From: Clostridia bacterium
Lineage (GTDB): Bacteria; Bacillota; Clostridia; Oscillospirales; Acutalibacteraceae
NCBI GenBank assembly: GCA_017559885.1
Contig: JAFYQN010000059.1
Coordinates: forward strand, 1 to 5,819
Reading direction: 5' to 3'
DNA length: 5,819 nt
Shown: piece by piece, positions 1 to 5,819 of the stretch
How the letters are laid out: the number at the start of each line of letters is the position of its first letter
Position numbering within the stretch: the stretch's first letter is position 1
Program-made: the position numbers and the translations under genes
The notes under the pieces: generated by a model
The model's input: only the letters and a program-made list of their open reading frames with translations
Database searches by the model: none
Told to the model about the DNA's origin: nothing

Positions 1-21
1 GAGTTATGTGGGTTTTTGCTT

Positions 22-573
22 TTATTTTAAATTTTCTTGGTAATGCGCTCTTTCGCCACCTATAAATTTTGGTCGAGTTCTTGCCGCAACAATTGGCGCT
101 TCACCAATTTTGTTAATTGATAGTCTTACGGGTACGGCAACCTCTTTTAAGTGCATACCGATAAGCGTGTTGCCAATGTCAAGTCCGGCACTCGCTTTTA
201 CGTGTTCAACGGCCACGGGGCAGTCCAAATTTTGCCAAACTGTTGTCGCAAAACTGCCGCCTGCTTTTATTTGCGGCATAACATTTACTATCTCGTATTC
301 AAATTTTTCTGCCGCGTCTTGTTCAATTATAAGCGCGCGGTTTAGATGCTCACAACACTGTGCTGCAAGATAAATTCCTTTTTCTTTTAAAACGGGATAT
401 ATACCGTCAAAAATAGCTTTTGCAGATTCAATGCTGGAATTTTTGCCAATAACGCCACCGGCTACTTCACTTGATGAACAACCTATCACCAACAAGTCGC
501 CCGATTTGATACTCGCTATTTCTATTAATTCACTTATTGCTTTTTGTGATTGTACTTTTATATTATTTAACAT
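22..573 (-). CDS. UPF0340 / TIGR01440 (DUF436, YwlG-like) family protein, complete
   Basis: A complete 183-residue protein, close to the usual size of this family, whose biochemical function is not established. Recognisable family blocks are GCSSSEVAGGVIGKNSS (residues 31-47), the AAQCCEHLNRAL block with paired cysteines and a histidine (70-81), a glycine-rich KAGGSFATT stretch (103-111) and HVKASAGLDIGNTLIGMHL (124-142). The B. subtilis homologue is YwlG, encoded near rpiB and glyA; no such neighbours appear here. No signal peptide or membrane segment is visible, so it should be cytosolic. The start at 573 is supported by GAGG on the minus strand (585-582) with an 8-base gap, and by a good promoter further upstream. 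The gene is divergent from the DUF559-addBA block, so the two are probably not co-transcribed. The family call is firm; any function would be a guess. Confidence 0.93.
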   Translation of the reverse strand: MLNNIKVQSQKAISELIEIASIKSGDLLVIGCSSSEVAGGVIGKNSSIESAKAIFDGIYPVLKEKGIYLAAQCCEHLNRALIIEQDAAEKFEYEIVNVMPQIKAGGSFATTVWQNLDCPVAVEHVKASAGLDIGNTLIGMHLKEVAVPVRLSINKIGEAPIVAARTRPKFIGGERAHYQENLK

Positions 574-601
574 TATTTTCGCCTCGGTAGTTTTTATTTG
601 T

Positions 602-630
602 ATTATAACTCAAAAAATTTTTATATTCAA
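602..630 (-). promoter_or_regulatory. Sigma-A type promoter for the UPF0340 gene
   Basis: On the minus strand a -35 element TTGAAT (630-625) is followed by a 17-base spacer and a perfect -10 TATAAT (607-602). Transcription would start near 595, giving a short leader of about 20 bases that holds the GAGG ribosome binding site. Spacing and -10 match the vegetative consensus; it is a sequence match only. Confidence 0.65.
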
Positions 631-648
631 CAATTTAATGTACTTAAT

Positions 649-700
649 TTGACACATATAAAGATTTATAATTGTATTGTAACGATATTTATGATAAAAT
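649..700 (+). promoter_or_regulatory. Candidate plus-strand promoter region for the DUF559 gene and addBA
   Basis: Two candidates lie here. A perfect -35 TTGACA (649-654) has only a weak -10 (TTGTAT, 672-677) at 17 bases. An extended -10, TGATAAAAT (692-700), has that same TTGTAT as a poor -35 at 17 bases. The second would start RNA near 706, just before the left repeat arm, placing the arm in the 5' leader. No other plausible promoter was seen before addB, so this may be the ancestral addBA promoter, now separated from addB by the repeat-flanked unit. Which candidate is used cannot be told by eye. Confidence 0.4.
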
Positions 701-718
701 ATTTTAGAGATGTTATTT

Positions 719-777
719 GGCCTCCCTCTGACGAGGGAGGTGGCAAAACGTAGTTTTGACGGAGGGAGAGAAATTTT
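719..777 (+). repeat. Left arm: palindromic CTCCCTC/GAGGGAG repeat with two hairpins
   Basis: Hairpin 1 is CCTCCCTC (721-728), loop TGAC, GAGGGAGG (733-740): eight perfect pairs. Hairpin 2 is CAAAAC (744-749), loop GTA, GTTTTG (753-758): six perfect pairs. A second GAGGGAG (762-768) can compete for CTCCCTC (722-728) and forms the ribosome binding site of the nuclease gene. The arm ends in AGAAATTTT, overlapping the TTG start codon. It is an imperfect inverted copy of 1115-1169. Confidence 0.85.
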
Positions 778-778
778 G
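761..778 (+). promoter_or_regulatory. Ribosome binding site deciding a TTG start for the DUF559 gene
   Basis: GGAGGGAGAG (761-770) lies just before TTG (776-778), in frame with the nuclease. The upstream in-frame ATG at 710 has only a weak TTTTAGAG before it and would translate the left repeat arm, so TTG is preferred. The site can pair with CTCCCTC (722-728) of the same arm, which could limit translation. Confidence 0.65.
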
Positions 779-1174
779 AAAGAATATAACAAGTCAAATA
801 TCCCTCTTGCAAAAACCTTGCGTAAAAATATGACACCTTGGGAACGAAAATTATGGTATGAATTTTTGCGAAATTATCCAATACGATTTCAAAGGCAAAA
901 ATCAATAGGAAATTATATTGTCGATTTTTATTGTGCAAAAGCAAAATTGGTTATTGAACTTGATGGCGGCGAACATTATACTGCAAAGCAAATTGAAAAA
1001 GACAATATTAGAACCAAAGAATTAGAGAGTATGAATTTAACTGTTTTAAGGATTTGCAACTTAGATATTGATCAAAACTTTTACGGTGCTTGTGAGTATA
1101 TTGATTTGGCAGTTAAAAAATCTCTCCCTCAGTCAGCTTTGCTGACAGCTCCCTCGTCAGAGGGAGCCGAATAG
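776..1174 (+). CDS. DUF559 endonuclease-domain protein (Vsr-like, PD-(D/E)xK-type fold)
   Basis: A 132-residue protein when read from TTG 776. Nearly all of it is one DUF559 domain, the family related to very-short-patch-repair (Vsr) endonucleases. Conserved parts are LRKNMTPWERKLWYEFLR (15-32, with E23), RFQRQKSIGNYIVDFYC (37-53, with D50), then LVIELDGGEH (58-67, with E61, D63 and H67). The glutamate, aspartate and ELDG motif are the likely metal-binding catalytic residues, so the domain looks intact. A 'tLRICNLDID' segment follows, typical of the last strand. The final 17 residues (S116-E132) are encoded by the right repeat arm and have no expected structural role. An ATG at 710 would add 22 residues read from the left arm. 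The gene is more AT-rich by eye than addB, consistent with separate origin. Its target and cellular role are unknown; it may act on the surrounding repeats, or be a DNA-repair or homing-type nuclease. Confidence 0.85.
   Translation: MKEYNKSNIPLAKTLRKNMTPWERKLWYEFLRNYPIRFQRQKSIGNYIVDFYCAKAKLVIELDGGEHYTAKQIEKDNIRTKELESMNLTVLRICNLDIDQNFYGACEYIDLAVKKSLPQSALLTAPSSEGAE
1115..1169 (-). repeat. Right arm: inverted copy of the palindromic repeat
   Basis: Read on the plus strand, GTCAGC (1132-1137), loop TTT, GCTGAC (1141-1146) gives six perfect pairs, and GCTCCCTC (1148-1155), loop GTCA, GAGGGAGC (1160-1167) gives eight. CTCTCCCTC (1122-1130) is the inner block. Relative to the left arm, the 18-base CTCCCTC-TGAC-GAGGGAG core is identical, whereas the small hairpin differs completely in sequence and the section between blocks is 4 bases shorter. 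The arm is translated as the C-terminal tail of the nuclease gene. No T-run follows on the plus strand, so it does not look like a terminator before addB. Confidence 0.85.
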
Positions 1175-1178
1175 AAAA

Positions 1179-1194
1179 AGGCGGTGGGCTTATG
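1179..1194 (+). promoter_or_regulatory. Ribosome binding site and start of addB
   Basis: AGGCGGTGGG (1179-1188) precedes ATG 1192 by a short gap. The whole site sits in the few bases between the nuclease stop (1172-1174) and addB, outside the repeat arm, so it is probably original addB leader sequence. The near-immediate Walker A motif (residues 7-14) confirms this start, because AddB proteins begin just before it. Confidence 0.7.
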
Positions 1195-4100
1195 CTACAG
1201 TTTATTTTAGGTCGCGCTTCAAGCGGCAAAACCTATACAGTGACACAAAAAATTGCCGAGTGCATTTCACAGGGGGATGCCCCTGTTCTTTTGGTGCCCG
1301 AGCAGTTTTCTTTTGAGAGTGAAAAAAATATTCTCGACGCTGTTGGCGACGGCAACGCGCAAAAGGTGTCGGTTATAAGTTTTACCCGTCTATGTGACGA
1401 GGTAGAGCGTATAGCAGGCGGCGTATGCGGCGAGGGTATTACCGACGCCGACAAAATAATACTTATGAGCAAGGCGATAAAACTTTGTCGCGACGAGCTT
1501 AAAAGATTTAAAAAATACAGTAATTCGTCATCTTTTGCACGTATGATGATTGAAAGCATAGACGAATTCAAACTCGCCTTTATTTCTGCTGACGATTTGT
1601 ATGACGCGGCGCAGGGTATAGATGATGAGCAGTTAAAACTTAAACTTATGGATACTGCTTTAATCTATGAAAATTTTGATGCCGTACTTGCCGAAAAATT
1701 TATCGATAACACCGACCGTCTTACAAAACTTTACTACGCGCTTGATAATTACAAGTATTTCGAAAACAAAAACGTATTTATAGACTCGTTTAAAAGTTTT
1801 TCGGGTCAACAGTATAAAATAATCGAAAGAATACTCTCCCAAGCAAAATCGGTTACGGTTACCCTTACCGACAACCCTCAAGACACTCGTGCGTTTGGCG
1901 TGTTTTCAAACGTTAAAAAGGTTAAAAGTCGTATAAGCGTTATTGCTCGTAGTTTTGCTATAAAGGTGCAAGACGATATTGTGCTTGAAGACAAGCATTA
2001 CGCGTACGAAGACCTTTCACAACTCGAAAACTTTATGGCGACGGGCAAAACACAGTTTGAAGACAGTTGTCCAAACGTTATGCTTTGTCGCGCCGACAAC
2101 GTTTATAGTGAGGCGGATTTTGTTGCAAGAAACATAAGACGAATTGTGCGAGAGCAGGACGCGCGTTATAGCGATTTTGTAATAATCGCGCGCGATACTG
2201 AGCCATACGAAAATGCGTTGGAGGTTGCTTGCAAAAAGAATAATATAAGTTGCTTTATCGACAAACGTATACCGCTTAACGAAACGCCAATCGCGGTGGC
2301 GATTATGGCGGCTGCCGACGTTACACGAAATTTTTGTACCGAAAATATATTGCGTTTTCACAAATCGGGAATTGGAATTCTTGATATAGAACAAATAGCA
2401 ACGCTTGAAAACTATACGTACTTATGGGGTGTTGACGGCGCGCTATGGCAAAAAGAGTGGACTATGGACCCCGACGGTTTTGAAGCAACAAAGGAATTAA
2501 CCGACCGCAAAAAAGAAGAATTACTTCAAATAAATAAACTTCGTCAAAAGGCGATAGAACCCCTTGTTTTACTTAAAAAAGAATTTACAGGCAACGCGCA
2601 GGATATGGCGCGCGCTTTGGTGCGCTTGTTTGAGAGAGTTAACGCTTCGGAACGTTTTAAACTGCTTTCAAAACAGTATAACAAGGACAACAGTTTTTAT
2701 TGCGACGCTATACGTCAATCGTGGGATAGCGTTATGAAAATACTTAACAGTTTAAGCGTTTGTTTTGGCGATTCGCAAATTTCTAAATCCGATTTTTGCG
2801 ATGCGCTCTTGCTATCGCTTTCGCTTGAAACCGTAGGCGTAATTCCACAAATGATAGACGAAGCAATTTTTGGCGCTGCCGACCGAATTCGTCCTTCACG
2901 CCCAAAATATGCCTTTATTATGGGCGCAAATCAGGGTGTGTTTCCACGAAGTCAACAAAGCGGAGGTTTGTTTGCCGAAAACGAGCGTCAAAAACTTATA
3001 GAAACAGGACTTGATATACCCGATAAAACCTTTTCACAATCGGTTGATGAAGAGTATTTGCTTTATAGCAATGTGTGTTGCGCGTCGCACGGCGTGTTTA
3101 TTAGTTGCGCCAACACCTTTGACGGTGTAAGCGTGGCGGAACCGTCGTCATTTGTTGTAGATTTGCAAAACGCGTTTGACTGCGTAAATATAGCGGAACC
3201 TTCTAACTTGCAAGAAAAGTTTTTACCCGAAAGTTATGAAGACGCTTTTTCGCTTGCGTGCAGTAATCTTGCCGACGACAACACCGATGGCATAACGCTT
3301 ATAAAAGCGCTCGATGGCAGTGATATGCAATATAGAATAGATAACGTTTTACAAACCAGAGAAAACAAAAAACATTCTATAACACATAACACGGCAAAAA
3401 AACTTTTTGGCGAAAAGATTACAATGTCACCGTCAAAGTTTGATACTTTTAACCGCTGTAGTTTTATGTATTTTTGTAAATATGGTCTTCGTGTAGAGCG
3501 TTTACAACCTGCCGAATTTAACGCTATGCAACGCGGTACTGTGGTGCATTACGTACTGCAAAGGGTTGTTGAAGATTACGGTAAAGAAATAAGCAAATTT
3601 GATAAAGAACAAATTTCGCAACTTGTAGAAAAGTATATACAAGAATATCTTGATATGATTTCGGGTTATTCTGACGTAGAAACCCCGTATTTTAAATTTT
3701 TGGTGTCTACCATTAGGCGAACACTTGAATACGTTGTAGGTCGATTGGCGCTTGAATTTGCGCAAAGCGATTTTACGCCCCATAAATGCGAACTTAAAAT
3801 CGGATATGATGGAGATATGCCCGAGATAAAAATACCCATTGACGATATCGGTTCACTTGAACTTACGGGTGTTGTTGACCGACTTGATAAGTGGAACGGT
3901 TATATTAGAATAATTGATTATAAAACAGGCAAACGAGATTTTAAACTGCCCGATATTTTGTTTGGACAAAATATGCAGATGTTAATCTATCTTTATGCTA
4001 CTGCAAAGAACAGCGAGTTTGGCGGTAAAAGCGCAGGCATATTTTATATGACTGCCAAGCGCGACAAGGAATCTAAAATGGCAAACCGTAGAATGAACGG

Positions 4101-4449
4101 TCTTATTGCCGCCGATGAAGCATTGGTTAACGCTATGGATAAAGAAAACAAGGGCGAATTTATACCCAAGTTTTCTGCCGATTCGCCGTCGGGTAGCTAT
4201 ATAAAGCAAGAAGATTTTGATAAGATTTTTGCTTTTATAGAAAACAAACTTAAAGCGACAGGCCGCTCAATTTACTCGGGCGACATAGCCGCAAACCCCG
4301 TTGACGGTTTGGATAGCCCTGCTTGTAAATATTGCGAATACCAAAGTATTTGTAATATGTCTTATGAAAAGCACGAGAAGGTGCCTAAACTTACCAATGC
4401 AGAGGTGTTAAAAGAAATCGAAAGGCAGGTGGACGAAGATGGCATTTAA
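1192..4449 (+). CDS. addB: ATP-dependent helicase/deoxyribonuclease subunit B (AddB), complete
   Basis: AddB pairs with AddA in the cytosolic helicase-nuclease that unwinds and resects double-strand breaks until a Chi-type site, preparing a 3' tail for RecA. At 1085 residues it is slightly shorter than B. subtilis AddB (about 1166). It starts with a Walker A motif GRASSGKT (7-14), then LVPEQFSFE, a conserved block near the N-terminus. Mid-protein 'AADRIRPSRPKYAFIMGANQ' and 'GVFPRS' are typical of the inactivated helicase-like region. The C-terminal nuclease domain has H786 in GTVVHYVLQ, GVVDRLD (893-899, with D896) and the catalytic DYK (909-911) followed by TGK. Four cysteines expected to hold a 4Fe-4S cluster are present: C756 (NRCSFMYF) and C1045, C1048, C1054 (C-x2-C-x5-C). 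All key residues are intact. It overlaps addA by 11 bases, indicating one operon with translational coupling. The upstream DUF559 unit is unusual context. Confidence 0.97.
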   Translation: MLQFILGRASSGKTYTVTQKIAECISQGDAPVLLVPEQFSFESEKNILDAVGDGNAQKVSVISFTRLCDEVERIAGGVCGEGITDADKIILMSKAIKLCRDELKRFKKYSNSSSFARMMIESIDEFKLAFISADDLYDAAQGIDDEQLKLKLMDTALIYENFDAVLAEKFIDNTDRLTKLYYALDNYKYFENKNVFIDSFKSFSGQQYKIIERILSQAKSVTVTLTDNPQDTRAFGVFSNVKKVKSRISVIARSFAIKVQDDIVLEDKHYAYEDLSQLENFMATGKTQFEDSCPNVMLCRADNVYSEADFVARNIRRIVREQDARYSDFVIIARDTEPYENALEVACKKNNISCFIDKRIPLNETPIAVAIMAAADVTRNFCTENILRFHKSGIGILDIEQIATLENYTYLWGVDGALWQKEWTMDPDGFEATKELTDRKKEELLQINKLRQKAIEPLVLLKKEFTGNAQDMARALVRLFERVNASERFKLLSKQYNKDNSFYCDAIRQSWDSVMKILNSLSVCFGDSQISKSDFCDALLLSLSLETVGVIPQMIDEAIFGAADRIRPSRPKYAFIMGANQGVFPRSQQSGGLFAENERQKLIETGLDIPDKTFSQSVDEEYLLYSNVCCASHGVFISCANTFDGVSVAEPSSFVVDLQNAFDCVNIAEPSNLQEKFLPESYEDAFSLACSNLADDNTDGITLIKALDGSDMQYRIDNVLQTRENKKHSITHNTAKKLFGEKITMSPSKFDTFNRCSFMYFCKYGLRVERLQPAEFNAMQRGTVVHYVLQRVVEDYGKEISKFDKEQISQLVEKYIQEYLDMISGYSDVETPYFKFLVSTIRRTLEYVVGRLALEFAQSDFTPHKCELKIGYDGDMPEIKIPIDDIGSLELTGVVDRLDKWNGYIRIIDYKTGKRDFKLPDILFGQNMQMLIYLYATAKNSEFGGKSAGIFYMTAKRDKESKMANRRMNGLIAADEALVNAMDKENKGEFIPKFSADSPSGSYIKQEDFDKIFAFIENKLKATGRSIYSGDIAANPVDGLDSPACKYCEYQSICNMSYEKHEKVPKLTNAEVLKEIERQVDEDGI
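4427..4441 (+). promoter_or_regulatory. Ribosome binding site and overlapping start of addA
   Basis: AGGTGG (4427-4432) lies 6 bases before ATG 4439, all inside the end of addB. Because addA begins before the addB stop (4447-4449) in a different frame, ribosomes finishing addB can re-initiate on addA, which would help balance the two subunits. Confidence 0.7.
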
Positions 4450-5819
4450 ACCGACGGTTATGCAACAAAAAGCTATTGAAACAAAAGGTAATATACTTGT
4501 GTCGGCAGCTGCAGGTTCGGGTAAAACTGCCGTACTTGTTGAGCGTGTTATAAATATGCTCACCGACAAAACATCGCCCGTAAGCGCCGACCGATTGCTT
4601 ATTGTTACCTTTACCAATGCGGCGGCGGCAGAAATGCGCTGTCGTATAGAAAAGCGCCTTTTTGAGGAAATACAAAAAAATCCCAACGATGAAACTTTGC
4701 AAAGGCAAAAATATTTGCTTGGTAGCGCCGATATATGCACAATAGACTCGTTTTGCATTAAACTTGTGCGTGAAAATTTTGAAAAATGCGGTATTGAACC
4801 CGACTTTAAAATAAGCGATGGCTCATCACAAAAAAGTGTAAGTAACGCGGTTATGACAAACCTCATAGCCGAGTATTTAGAAAATCCGTCTTGTGATTTT
4901 TTAAAACTTTTGGAACTTACCAACTGTGAATACGACACCGAAAAACTTACAGAACTTGTTGACCGTTTGTATCTTTACAGTCAACAATTACCATTTCCAC
5001 AAAAGTTTATAAATGATTTATTGTTACCGTATGAAACCGCGTTTGAAAGTGGAAATATTTGGTACGATATGGCGTTTGATATTGCGTTAAAACGTATTGA
5101 AACCGCAAAAAACAGCGCTGTTAAAATGTCGGAGGCGGCAATATACATAAACAAAAACACCGATAAACATATTGCTGACGCCGAAATTATAAACGCTATG
5201 CTTTGCGAGTTTGAGCAAGATATTAAGTTTAAAAATTGGGACACGTTTGCCACAAAGGTAAAAGAAACAACCCTTTCTCGCGCGCCCGGTTGCAGTAAAG
5301 ACGACCCAAACGGCGCCGTGTTTAAAGCTAACCGCGAAACCGTAAAGGCGACACTTAAAGACCTTTGTGAAATATTTTACGCGCCAAGCGATATGGTAGA
5401 AAGCGATATTTATATAAACCGTGACGCCGTAAAACTTTTGGTAGAGATTGTAAATGAATATGGCAAAAGATTATTCGAAGCGTTTTGCCGCGATAATTCT
5501 TTTACCTTTTATAATATGGAACAATTAGCGCTTGGCCTTCTTTGCGAATATAAAGACGGCGAAATTATAATACGCGACCAAGCAAAACAATTATGTAACC
5601 GATATGATGAAGTTTTAGTTGACGAGTTTCAGGACGTAAACGACCTTCAAAATATGTTATTTTACGTGTTGTCTAACCGTGAAGAAAAACTTTTTGTAGT
5701 GGGTGACGTAAAGCAAAGCATTTACGGTTTTAGAGGGTCTAATCCCGATAATTTTCTTAATAAAAAGAATACGTATACCGCAATAGATGAAGCCGGTGAT
5801 AACGATTCTAAAAAGATTA
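4439..5819 (+). CDS. addA: ATP-dependent helicase/nuclease subunit A (AddA), 5' part, runs off window end
   Basis: The first 460 residues of AddA, the UvrD/Rep-type superfamily 1A motor with its own C-terminal nuclease domain (not in view); family members are about 1200 residues. The frame stays open to the last base. Visible motifs in order: KPTVMQQKAI (4-13, Q-motif region, with P where W is common), Walker A SAAAGSGKT (22-30), motif Ia LIVTFTNAAAAEMRCRI (54-70), TIDSFC (101-106, with D where H is common in some homologues), motif II VDEFQD (394-399) with the DExQD Walker B, and motif III VVGDVKQSIYGFRG (420-433). These show an intact ATPase N-terminal half. The region between about 110 and 390 is the more variable 1B domain. 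The start overlaps addB by 11 bases. Missing here: the motifs IV-VI, and the nuclease domain with its DYK. Confidence 0.96.
   Translation, partial: MAFKPTVMQQKAIETKGNILVSAAAGSGKTAVLVERVINMLTDKTSPVSADRLLIVTFTNAAAAEMRCRIEKRLFEEIQKNPNDETLQRQKYLLGSADICTIDSFCIKLVRENFEKCGIEPDFKISDGSSQKSVSNAVMTNLIAEYLENPSCDFLKLLELTNCEYDTEKLTELVDRLYLYSQQLPFPQKFINDLLLPYETAFESGNIWYDMAFDIALKRIETAKNSAVKMSEAAIYINKNTDKHIADAEIINAMLCEFEQDIKFKNWDTFATKVKETTLSRAPGCSKDDPNGAVFKANRETVKATLKDLCEIFYAPSDMVESDIYINRDAVKLLVEIVNEYGKRLFEAFCRDNSFTFYNMEQLALGLLCEYKDGEIIIRDQAKQLCNRYDEVLVDEFQDVNDLQNMLFYVLSNREEKLFVVGDVKQSIYGFRGSNPDNFLNKKNTYTAIDEAGDNDSKKI

Larger units (their letters stand above)
719..1169 (+). mobile_element. Putative repeat-flanked unit carrying a DUF559 endonuclease gene
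   Basis: About 450 bases bounded by two related arms in inverted orientation (719-777 and 1115-1169), with a single small nuclease gene filling the interior. Outer blocks match exactly: the 18 bases at 722-739 equal the reverse complement of 1149-1166. Inner blocks also match: GAGGGAGAG at 762-770 equals the reverse complement of 1122-1130, followed on the inside by T-rich bases in both arms. No target-site duplication was found, and there is no transposase or recombinase of a known class. The layout resembles a REP/RAYT unit or a MITE-like cassette, but calling it mobile is an inference. It could instead be a nuclease gene that happens to lie between two copies of a dispersed palindromic repeat. 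Confidence 0.55.

Noticed and set aside
667..672. TATAAT at 667-672 as the -10 partner of TTGACA at 649-654
   Set aside because: The gap is only 12 bases, too short for a standard sigma-A promoter, although both hexamers are perfect.
710..775. N-terminal extension of the nuclease from ATG 710
   Set aside because: It would translate the left repeat arm, has only a weak ribosome site, and the DUF559 domain starts well after it. The TTG at 776 behind GGAGGG fits better.
1115..1169. Right arm as a rho-independent terminator before addB
   Set aside because: On the plus strand the strong hairpin is followed by CGAATAGAAAAAG, with no T-run. A T-run exists only on the minus strand at the inner edge, about 11 bases from the nearest simple hairpin.
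719..1169. CRISPR array or toxin-antitoxin pair
   Set aside because: There are only two arms, inverted and not regularly spaced, and a single gene with no small partner gene.
2185..2196. 12-base perfect palindrome ATCGCGCGCGAT
   Set aside because: It lies inside conserved addB coding sequence (IIARDTE region) and has no second copy that I noticed. Chance in a gene that often uses GCG and CGC is enough.
1233..5253. Several minus-strand open frames of 70-180 codons opposite addB and addA
   Set aside because: They are antisense to strongly conserved coding sequence, show no recognisable domains and have no convincing ribosome sites.

Overview
The window suggests a low-GC, Gram-positive anaerobe of the Firmicutes (Clostridia type). 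The evidence is an addB-addA pair in the usual Firmicutes order, AddB keeping its four iron-sulfur cysteines, a YwlG-type UPF0340 protein, AT-rich intergenic DNA, strong GGAGG-like ribosome binding sites and a palindromic CTCCCTC/GAGGGAG repeat family that I associate from memory with gut Clostridia. The species cannot be named from this sequence.

Layout. Bases 22-573 (minus strand) hold a complete UPF0340/TIGR01440 gene of unknown function. A 136-base AT-rich divergent intergenic region (574-709) carries a good minus-strand promoter and weaker plus-strand candidates. Bases 719-1169 form a compact unit: a small DUF559/Vsr-like endonuclease gene (776-1174) between two inverted, hairpin-rich repeat arms. 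Then come addB (1192-4449, complete, 1085 aa) and addA (4439 to beyond the window end, first 460 residues visible), overlapping by 11 bases.

How the genes work together. AddB and AddA form the heterodimeric helicase-nuclease that resects double-strand DNA ends for recombination, the Firmicutes counterpart of RecBCD. The DUF559 unit lies directly upstream of addB, with 17 bases from its stop codon to the addB start and no promoter seen in between, so addBA is probably transcribed through it. The UPF0340 gene is divergent and seems functionally unrelated.

The most interesting item is the 719-1169 unit. Its left arm supplies the ribosome binding site just ahead of the TTG start, and its right arm encodes the last 17 residues. 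Each arm has two perfect hairpins; one stem is entirely different in sequence between arms yet perfectly paired in both, which points to selection for structure. It looks like a nuclease gene packaged in its own palindromic repeats, comparable in layout to REP/RAYT systems but with an unrelated protein. Mobility is an inference and is not shown here.
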